This document shows, one piece after another, positions 21,834-26,653 of a DNA stretch of 26,653 bases. The notes under the pieces were generated by a model that saw only the letters and a list, made by a program, of their open reading frames with translations, did not search any database and was not told the origin of the DNA. The first letter of the stretch is position 1. Each line of letters begins with the position of its first letter. The position numbers and the translations under genes were made by a program. This DNA is from a virus: positions 1-26,653 of the IMG/VR virus record IMGVR_UViG_3300030419_005890; one strand, written 5' to 3'.

Positions 21834-22805
21834 ATGTATAAATACAAAGAAGCAGGAGTAGATATAGCTAAAGCAGATAGACTTACAGAAAGTATTTCTG
21901 GCTTAGTCGATAACATAGGGGGCTTCGCTGGCTTATATGACTTATGTGAAGAAAATTATTTAGTAGCGTCTACTGATGGGGTTGGAACTAAAATTCTTCT
22001 AGCTCAGGAATACAATAAGCTAGACGGTATTGGTATTGACTGCGTTGCAATGTGCGTTAATGACATTATATGCACAGGAGCGAAACCACTTTTCTTTTTA
22101 GACTACTTTTCTTCTGGTGTTATAGATGAGTCTGATTTCTTACAAGTTATAAACTCAATCAAGAGTGGTTGTAGTAACTACGGTATACCGCTAATAGGCG
22201 GCGAAACAGCAGAGCTACCAGCATTGGTATCCAGTAAGACTTTTGATGTAGCTGGCTTTTGTGTAGGTATTGTCAAAAAGAAAGATCTTATTGATGGTAG
22301 TAGCATCGAAAGCGGAGATCATGTAATAGCTTTCCCAAGCAACGGTTTTCACAGTAATGGCTATACTTTGATAAGAAAGGTTGTGCAAATAAGAAAGCAG
22401 TATTGCGATTCGGGCGACCCAAGATCCGACCAACAAGATGTTCAAAAACATATTGATGACTTGTTAAAGCCTACTGAAATATATGTATACAGACTAAGGC
22501 ATCTTTTAAATAAGTTTAAAATAAAAGGAGTAGCTCACATAACTGGAGGAGGATACAGTAATTTAAATAGAATCCTCCCGCAAGGTTTAGATGTCGAATG
22601 GAGAGACAACATCCCTCGCGCCCCTATATTTGACTCGATTCAGAAGTGGGGAGAAATATCAGATGAAGAAATGAAGTCTGTTTTTAATAATGGCATAGGT
22701 ATGTGTATGGTGGTTAGCTCAAGCGAGAAGGATAAGATAGCATCTGAAATTCCTTTAGATGGAGAAGCTTACCCTCACATAATCGAAGTTGGCCAAATAA
22801 AATAA
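21834..22805 (+). CDS. purM: Phosphoribosylformylglycinamidine cyclo-ligase (AIR synthetase)
   Basis: PurM converts FGAM plus ATP to aminoimidazole ribonucleotide, the step after the PurSLQ reaction. The 323-aa product has VASTDGVGTKILLA (ATP/phosphate loop), GIDCVAMCVNDIICTGAKPL, PLIGGETAELPAL, FPSNGFHSNGYTLIRK and AHITGGGYSNLNRILP, all PurM family signatures in the right order. The overall length is slightly short of the bacterial ~345 aa. It starts four bases after the LicD-fusion stop. Together with purS at 8625 it shows that at least two successive steps of purine synthesis are phage-borne. Confidence 0.96.
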   Translation: MYKYKEAGVDIAKADRLTESISGLVDNIGGFAGLYDLCEENYLVASTDGVGTKILLAQEYNKLDGIGIDCVAMCVNDIICTGAKPLFFLDYFSSGVIDESDFLQVINSIKSGCSNYGIPLIGGETAELPALVSSKTFDVAGFCVGIVKKKDLIDGSSIESGDHVIAFPSNGFHSNGYTLIRKVVQIRKQYCDSGDPRSDQQDVQKHIDDLLKPTEIYVYRLRHLLNKFKIKGVAHITGGGYSNLNRILPQGLDVEWRDNIPRAPIFDSIQKWGEISDEEMKSVFNNGIGMCMVVSSSEKDKIASEIPLDGEAYPHIIEVGQIK

Positions 22806-22810
22806 TTATT

Positions 22811-23170
22811 ATGTATCAATACAAAGCAAAGTTAGTTAAAGTAGTAGACGGTGATACAGTAGATGCGCTAATTGACTGCGGGTTCAGCACCTTTAAGAAA
22901 GAGCGTATTCGTTTGTACGGTATCAATACTCCAGAGTGCAGAACTAGAGACAAAGAAGAAAAGAAGCGAGGCCTAGCAGCTAAAGCAAGACTCAAAGAAC
23001 TCATAAAAGAAAATAAGAATGAGTTTATAGTTGAGACTAGGATAGACAAGAAGGGTAAGTTTGGCAGACTACTCGGTACTCTATTTAAAGAGATTGACTC
23101 GTTTGATAGCTTCAATGATATCCTAGTCAAAGAAGGACACGCCACAGAATACTTTGGAGGCAAGAGATGA
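22811..23170 (+). CDS. Staphylococcal-nuclease-like (thermonuclease) protein
   Basis: A 119-aa SNase/OB-fold protein. VKVVDGDTVDALID (the DGDT calcium loop), KERIRLYGINTPECR (catalytic Arg and the GIxTPE motif, with Asn where Asp is common) and KFGRLLGTLF (second catalytic Arg) are in order. It ends HATEYFGG. There is no signal peptide, so it acts in the cytoplasm. Possible roles are host DNA/RNA degradation or recombination processing. The Asp-to-Asn change in the metal loop also occurs in active relatives, so activity is likely but not certain. Confidence 0.93.
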   Translation: MYQYKAKLVKVVDGDTVDALIDCGFSTFKKERIRLYGINTPECRTRDKEEKKRGLAAKARLKELIKENKNEFIVETRIDKKGKFGRLLGTLFKEIDSFDSFNDILVKEGHATEYFGGKR

Positions 23171-23346
23171 AATTAAAGAGAGAAATAATTGACATACTCA
23201 ATAAGATACAAAAAGAAAATAAGCAAATAAACTTTGATAGTGATGCTGCTAGAGAAGGTATTGCAGATATTATAGCAAGGGATTTAAGTAGAAGAAAGTC
23301 ACGCCCACAATACCGACAATCTGACGCAGGGAGCTTAATATTCTAA
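23167..23346 (+). CDS. Small basic helical protein, unknown
   Basis: A 59-aa product (MKLKREIIDILNKIQKENKQ to SDAGSLIF) that starts in an ATGA overlap with the nuclease gene and ends in a TAATG overlap with the next microgene. It has a charged helix followed by a basic patch (RDLSRRKSRPQYRQ) that could contact nucleic acid. No family recognised. Confidence 0.75.
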   Translation: MKLKREIIDILNKIQKENKQINFDSDAAREGIADIIARDLSRRKSRPQYRQSDAGSLIF

Positions 23347-23435
23347 TGACAAAGAACCAAATAATAGGAGTTTGGATTTTAATTTTTTTAATAGTTATTC
23401 TTAATTGTGTTTTGGCGGCGAAGTATTTAGTATGA
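23346..23435 (+). CDS. 29-aa single-pass membrane microprotein
   Basis: MTKNQIIGVWILIFLIVILN followed by CVLAAKYLV. Almost the whole peptide is one transmembrane helix. It overlaps the preceding stop by one base, and its own stop overlaps the next start (ATGA at 23432-23435), which is strong positional evidence for translation. The function is unknown; phage peptides of this type often act at the inner membrane. Confidence 0.6.
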   Translation: MTKNQIIGVWILIFLIVILNCVLAAKYLV

Positions 23436-23647
23436 CATATAAAGAGTTATTATTTAAAATGGCCAAACTAGGGATGCTTACCCTATCAAATGATAAAGAT
23501 GGTAGGGGTTTATTTTGGGCTGGCATGAATAATTTAGAAGCTCTTGACAAAGAATTTAATTTAAAAGATTTTAATGTAGAGCTTCCTCCAGATAAAGAAT
23601 TCTATATAGACAAGCAAGGTCGCAAACAAGAGAAGCATAAAAGTTAA
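23432..23647 (+). CDS. Small phage protein, unknown
   Basis: A 71-aa product from ATG 23432; a TTG 27 nt upstream lies inside the membrane microgene and is rejected. It begins MTYKELLFKMAKLGMLTLSN and ends with a charged tail (DKQGRKQEKHKS). No domain recognised. It precedes the sugar-kinase gene by 13 nt. Confidence 0.8.
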   Translation: MTYKELLFKMAKLGMLTLSNDKDGRGLFWAGMNNLEALDKEFNLKDFNVELPPDKEFYIDKQGRKQEKHKS

Positions 23648-23660
23648 GTTTACAATATCT

Positions 23661-24428
23661 ATGAGTAAAGTATTAGTAGTAGGAGAGATTTGCGATGACA
23701 TATTTATTTATGGCTCCGCGTCTAGGCTTTGTCCAGATGTCCCTGCTCCCGTTTTCAAAGCTAATAAAGAAGTAAGGAGCAAAGGCATGGCTGGAAATAC
23801 TATCCGCAACCTAGAAGCATTAGGTTGTGAGGTAGACTCTATTACTCAAATAAATTCTATAACAAAAACTAGGTACGTCGATGAGAAACTGAATTATACC
23901 TTCCTTCGCGTAGATAAGGGGGAAGATAACATTGATACTTTTTATGAATATGGTGCTAACCTAATCATGGATGAAGAAATAGCAAAGTTTGATGCGGTAG
24001 TTATTAGCGACTATAATAAAGGGTTCCTTTCTGAAGAAGATATTACTCGTTTTTGTACAAATAATACGAACACGTTTTTAGATACTAAAAAGTGCATAGG
24101 TAATTGGTGTAAAGATGCAGCTTATATAAAAATAAATAGCCCAGAGTTTGAAGCTATTAAAAAGGACATCAATCCTAGAGGATGGGTTGATAAACTCATC
24201 GTAACCCTTGGTGACCAAGGTTGCATGATGATGAAAGAGAATGGCTTCCACTACTACACTACTGACAAAGTACCCGTGTTCGACTTGTCTGGAGCGGGAG
24301 ACTCTTTTCTTGCTGCCCTAGTTGCTAAACAACTTGAGACAAATAATATAGACGAAGCAATAAAATATTCTAACCAAAAAGCCTCTGAGATAGTACAACA
24401 AAGAGGGGTAAGTGTAATTAGTAAATGA
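23661..24428 (+). CDS. PfkB-family sugar kinase, HldE/RfaE domain-I-like
   Basis: A 255-aa ribokinase-fold enzyme. The N-terminus VLVVGEICDDIFIYGSASRL, with CPDVPAPV after it, follows the HldE (heptose-7-phosphate kinase) pattern VLVVGDxxxDxYxxGxxxRxxPExPxPV. The family glycine region is MAGNTIRNLEALG. VVISDYNKGFLS and the catalytic DLSGAGDSFLAALV (base D214) complete the set. It would phosphorylate a sugar phosphate, by analogy D-glycero-D-manno-heptose-7-phosphate at C1. It is about 60 residues shorter than HldE domain I and lacks the nucleotidyltransferase half; a similar domain is in the LicD fusion at 20838. The substrate is inferred. Confidence 0.87.
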   Translation: MSKVLVVGEICDDIFIYGSASRLCPDVPAPVFKANKEVRSKGMAGNTIRNLEALGCEVDSITQINSITKTRYVDEKLNYTFLRVDKGEDNIDTFYEYGANLIMDEEIAKFDAVVISDYNKGFLSEEDITRFCTNNTNTFLDTKKCIGNWCKDAAYIKINSPEFEAIKKDINPRGWVDKLIVTLGDQGCMMMKENGFHYYTTDKVPVFDLSGAGDSFLAALVAKQLETNNIDEAIKYSNQKASEIVQQRGVSVISK

Positions 24429-24443
24429 AAAGAGCCAAATAAT
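24428..24443 (+). repeat. 16-bp direct repeat, copy 1
   Basis: AAAAGAGCCAAATAAT, identical to 24782-24797. Each copy lies just upstream of a gene start (7 and 21 nt). Shorter relatives, AAAAGCCAAATAA, occur at 24678-24690 and 24750-24762. Confidence 0.7.
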
Positions 24444-24450
24444 CATTGAT

Positions 24451-24675
24451 ATGGACTACGCAAAGCCACAAAAATTTACGAAAGATGACACGCCAGTAAG
24501 GAAGTATTCTCTTACTCTGAGTGATAGAGATATAAAGTCGCTAAACTCTTTAAAGTCAAGAAGCTTTTCGCCACTTATCCTACCTGTTGCTAATGAGTAT
24601 GCAGCAATTATCAAAATTGTCAATCAACTCCATGAGTTGAGTAATGAAGATGAAAACCTAGATAATTATGACTGA
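24451..24675 (+). CDS. Small phage protein, unknown
   Basis: A 74-aa product beginning MDYAKPQKFTKDDTPVRKYS, then LTLSDRDIKSLNSLKSR and an acidic end (SNEDENLDNYD). The central part could be a ribbon-helix-helix-like strand and helices, since KYSLTLSDRDIKSLNSL has that look, but this is only an impression. The start is preceded by the 16-bp repeat instead of a clear Shine-Dalgarno. Confidence 0.75.
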   Translation: MDYAKPQKFTKDDTPVRKYSLTLSDRDIKSLNSLKSRSFSPLILPVANEYAAIIKIVNQLHELSNEDENLDNYD

Positions 24676-24796
24676 AGAAAAGCCAAATAAAAATACATTA
24701 GAGTGGCCTCTTAATAGTGAGGTTGTAGATAGAGAATTTGTGAAAGAAAAAAAGCCAAATAACAAAAATAAAAAGGAAACAAAAAGAGCCAAATAA
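24668..24796 (+). CDS. 42-aa Lys/Asn-rich microprotein containing the repeat
   Basis: An ORF starting in an 8-nt overlap with the previous gene and ending in the second 16-bp repeat. It contains EEKPNKN and KKPNN and ends ETKRAK, because the AAGCCAAATAA repeats run through it in frame. It may be translated, or the repeats may be the functional element and the ORF incidental. No family recognised. Confidence 0.45.
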   Translation: MTEEKPNKNTLEWPLNSEVVDREFVKEKKPNNKNKKETKRAK

Positions 24797-24797
24797 T
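24782..24797 (+). repeat. 16-bp direct repeat, copy 2
   Basis: AAAAGAGCCAAATAAT, an exact copy of 24428-24443, lying 21 nt before the ATG at 24819. GGGGAGTGTAATT follows it, which also resembles sequence just before copy 1. Confidence 0.7.
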
Positions 24798-24818
24798 TTT
24801 AGGGGAGTGTAATTTAAT

Positions 24819-25019
24819 ATGGATAACATCGAGTTAGCAAACATAGAAGCGAAACTAAAAAACGCAAATAATTTACTTGACCAGATAATCGAAGGAGCCG
24901 AAGAACAGGACGAATACCTAAAAGATTATTGGATAAGTAAAGCCCAAGGTGAAAAAGCAATCGGAGAATCATTCGTACTTTTCCATCTCAAGGTTTTAAA
25001 AAAACTTTTAAATGAATAA
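24819..25019 (+). CDS. Small helical protein, unknown
   Basis: A 66-aa, almost entirely helical product (ANIEAKLKNANNLLDQIIEG onward). GGGGAG lies 12-17 nt before its ATG. It overlaps the next gene by 8 nt (ATGAATAA). It is probably a small coiled-coil or adaptor peptide; nothing more can be said. Confidence 0.78.
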   Translation: MDNIELANIEAKLKNANNLLDQIIEGAEEQDEYLKDYWISKAQGEKAIGESFVLFHLKVLKKLLNE

Positions 25020-25329
25020 AAAAAACAAAAAGCCTCGAAAGTCAATCAAAGAAGAACTACAAGAGAGTTCTCGTATGATTGACCAGAGTATCGCTTTTTG
25101 GGAAGAACAAATGGATGTAGTGATTAAGAAGATGGATGAAGCAGAAGAATATCCTGACTGGCATCCAGAAAAAACAGAAGAAACATATCATAAATTAAAT
25201 CTTGATATGCAGTTCATCCTAAAGCGACTACAAAATGAGGAAAGAGAGATTGATACGCTAGAAGAAAAAACAAATAGATTATTAGCTGATAGGATTTTTA
25301 AAAAGTTCAAGCGAGTAGATGGCAACTAA
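25012..25329 (+). CDS. Coiled-coil phage protein, unknown
   Basis: A 105-aa charged protein with a basic start (MNKKNKKPRKSIKEELQESS). Two long amphipathic helices follow (about 15-45 and 65-100, ILKRLQNEEREIDTLEEKTN), joined by the WHPEKTEET turn. It likely forms a helical hairpin or dimer. No domain recognised. Confidence 0.78.
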   Translation: MNKKNKKPRKSIKEELQESSRMIDQSIAFWEEQMDVVIKKMDEAEEYPDWHPEKTEETYHKLNLDMQFILKRLQNEEREIDTLEEKTNRLLADRIFKKFKRVDGN

Positions 25330-25498
25330 AAGAAAGACTAAAAGCAAAAGTTATAGAGTCTATTTGATTTTATCTAAAAAAGGCAATCGTCTTTTTGGTG
25401 CATTCCCTTACTCTGAGGAAGGTCTAGCCGATGCAGAGAAGTATGTAAGAAAAATCACCAGAGAACATAAGGAAAAATTCAAAATCGAACCTTCTTAA
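25319..25498 (+). CDS. Small basic phage protein, unknown
   Basis: A 59-aa product (MATKRKTKSKSYRVYLILSK to KEKFKIEPS) overlapping the previous gene by 11 nt. A basic N-terminus is followed by a beta-beta-alpha pattern (YRVYLILSKKGNRLFGAFPY, then a helix). This size and charge would suit a nucleic-acid-binding peptide, but there is no direct evidence. Confidence 0.75.
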   Translation: MATKRKTKSKSYRVYLILSKKGNRLFGAFPYSEEGLADAEKYVRKITREHKEKFKIEPS

Positions 25499-25507
25499 AA
25501 AAACTGC

Positions 25508-25536
25508 TTGACAAACGATGCAGTATGGGGTATGCT
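25508..25536 (+). promoter_or_regulatory. sigma70-type promoter for the rIIA-like gene
   Basis: A perfect TTGACA (25508-25513), a 17-bp spacer and TATGCT (25531-25536). The predicted start near 25543 would leave only about 5 nt before ATG 25548. Confidence 0.75.
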
Positions 25537-25547
25537 GAAAGAAGGTT

Positions 25548-26653
25548 ATGATTACGAAGCCAAACAAAAAGACAGTCAAGCAGTCCGAAGATTTCAAATC
25601 TTACTCTTTTGGAATCAAGAAGGAAGGACTCGCACACATTTTCAACGTACTACGCAATCAGTTATATTCTGATAAGGTACTAGCAGTTATCCGCGAGTAT
25701 TCTACTAATGCGGTTGACGCTCATGCAGAGGTAGGTAAACTTGATGAACCAATCAAGGTTACATTACCTAATCAACTTTCCCCATACTTCAAGGTACGAG
25801 ACTATGGTAGAGGTCTGACAGAAAAGCAAATCGGTCAGATTTATGCCATGTACGGTGAAAGCACAAAACGCGGGACAAACGAACAAATTGGACAACTAGG
25901 TCTGGGCAGCAAGAGTGCTTTCGCTTATGGGGATAATTTCGTTATCAACTCATTCGTTAAGGGAACCAAAACTTCCTACAACGCATTTATTGATGACACT
26001 CAGATTGGTCAAATCTCAAAGCTAACATCCGAGAAGTCAAAGGAGAAGGATGGCATTGAGATTGTCATACCAGCAAAAGAAGGAGACTTCGATTCCTTCA
26101 AGGAAAAAGCGTTATCTTTATTCACTCACTTTAAGGTTAGACCAAAAGTAGATGGTGTAGATGAGGGCAATTTCTACAAAGAAGATGCCAAATCCTTAAT
26201 ACACTCAGACGATTGGACTATCCGAAATTCTGGTGATTCGGTTGCGGTCATGGGCAACATTGCCTATCCATTAAGTACGAGTGCTTTGGACTTGCCTTAC
26301 GGCTCACCAGAATATCAACTTGTTAGTCATGTAGCATTGTGTCTGTATGTTAACATAGGAGACTTGGATATTTCTGCAAGTCGAGAGGCGTTGCAGTACA
26401 CCGACGAGACTAAAAAGGCTATCATTGATAAGCTCAAGTCTATACTCAAGCAAATTCCTCAGATGATTAGCGACGAGATGAAAGACTGTAAAAATCTTTG
26501 GGAAGCAAAGATGGTCTACGGTAAACTGTTTAGTCATGGAGGATTGGGTCATCAACTCAGAGGCATCCTTGAAAAGCAGCAACTCTTTTGGAGAGGCGTG
26601 AAGATAAGCGACAACCATTTCACTTTTGCTGACAAGTCGAAGGCAGTCCTCAA
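25548..26653 (+). CDS. rIIA: rIIA-like GHKL ATPase, 3'-truncated by window
   Basis: The first 368 residues of a protein resembling T4 RIIA, with the Bergerat ATP-binding fold in order: REYSTNAVDAH (N box, residues 49-59), VRDYGRGL (G1, 83-90) and GQLGLGSKSAF (G2, 115-125). A later GDLDISASREALQYT matches the conserved (P)SREALxY segment of RIIA proteins. The N-terminal SYSFGIKKEGLAHIFNVLRN fits as well. RIIA is a membrane-associated factor affecting lysis timing and exclusion by resident prophages. No stop codon occurs before the window ends. The gene has its own promoter immediately upstream. Confidence 0.93.
   Translation, partial: MITKPNKKTVKQSEDFKSYSFGIKKEGLAHIFNVLRNQLYSDKVLAVIREYSTNAVDAHAEVGKLDEPIKVTLPNQLSPYFKVRDYGRGLTEKQIGQIYAMYGESTKRGTNEQIGQLGLGSKSAFAYGDNFVINSFVKGTKTSYNAFIDDTQIGQISKLTSEKSKEKDGIEIVIPAKEGDFDSFKEKALSLFTHFKVRPKVDGVDEGNFYKEDAKSLIHSDDWTIRNSGDSVAVMGNIAYPLSTSALDLPYGSPEYQLVSHVALCLYVNIGDLDISASREALQYTDETKKAIIDKLKSILKQIPQMISDEMKDCKNLWEAKMVYGKLFSHGGLGHQLRGILEKQQLFWRGVKISDNHFTFADKSKAVL

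Noticed and set aside
22811-23170. Asp-to-Asn change in the thermonuclease GINTPE motif as evidence of an inactive enzyme
   Set aside because: Asn or Asp variation at this place occurs in SNase-like proteins, and both catalytic Arg positions are kept, so inactivity cannot be claimed.
24668-24797. CRISPR-like array from the AGCCAAATAA repeats
   Set aside because: Repeats are short, unequally spaced and imperfect, and no cas genes are present.
1-26653. Bacterial chromosome or integrative element instead of a phage
   Set aside because: No ribosomal, tRNA-synthetase or other housekeeping clusters, integrase or transposase is visible; single-strand tiny overlapping genes, the rIIA-like gene and phage ORFans favour a phage, though no structural genes lie in the window.

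Overview
The window is a densely packed, AT-rich stretch in which every recognisable gene lies on the + strand. Genes are small, and many start codons overlap the preceding stop (ATGA, GTGA, TAATG). Gene content points to a large lytic tailed phage, probably marine or aquatic: a DnaE-type DNA polymerase, class I ribonucleotide reductase, ThyX, a phage-type tRNA-Arg(UCU), an rIIA-like GHKL ATPase, 2OG-Fe(II) oxygenases and many tiny ORFans. The host is most likely Gram-negative, because several products carry Sec signal peptides and one pair resembles type IV pilus / type II secretion parts. Lys-rich exported proteins, one with an EF-hand, and a GspC/PilP-like protein recall Verrucomicrobiota/Planctomycetota proteins, but that host guess is weak. 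Promoters are canonical TTGAC(A/T)-17-TATAAT types, which argues against a Bacteroidota host.

Layout. 1-2270: 3' part of a DNA polymerase III alpha gene, cut by the window start. 2335-6139: nrdA, nrdB (with class Ic-like active-site residues) and a small NTF2/SnoaL-like gene. 6260-7218: two exported Lys-rich proteins, closed by a strong intrinsic terminator at 7243-7274, followed at once by a promoter at 7277-7305. 7321-9758: HAD phosphatase, thyX, purS, an exported heavy-metal-associated (CxxC) protein and inorganic pyrophosphatase, tightly overlapped. 9745-11832: phage ORFans, a prepilin-like protein, a GspC/PilP-like exported protein, a solo DUF2384 (ParS/MbcA-type) protein and a zinc-ribbon microprotein. 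11798-14717: a cupin with its own promoter, ORFans, a DUF4282 membrane protein, tRNA-Arg, an exported unknown and a SET-domain protein.

14717-24428 is a glycan/surface-modification island. It encodes a 2OG oxygenase; a large GNAT-like/PIG-L deacetylase/unknown three-part protein; a PseB/CapD-like sugar-nucleotide dehydratase; a glycosyltransferase-like protein; a second 2OG-oxygenase fold that has lost its iron ligands; a TibC-like O-heptosyltransferase; a LicD-cytidylyltransferase fusion; purM; a thermonuclease-like protein; and an HldE/RfaE-like sugar kinase. The last 2.2 kb holds small coiled-coil or basic ORFans and the start of an rIIA-like gene under its own promoter, cut by the window end.

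Together the genes describe a phage that raises dNTP supply (NrdAB, ThyX, PurS/PurM, pyrophosphatase) for its own DnaE-type polymerase, and that carries a sizeable pathway for modifying saccharides or proteins. The most notable lead is that second part: a possible phage-encoded heptose activation and protein O-heptosylation module with phosphocholine/phosphoethanolamine-type chemistry alongside. The promoters are also notable because most would give transcripts starting within 0-10 nt of the start codon.
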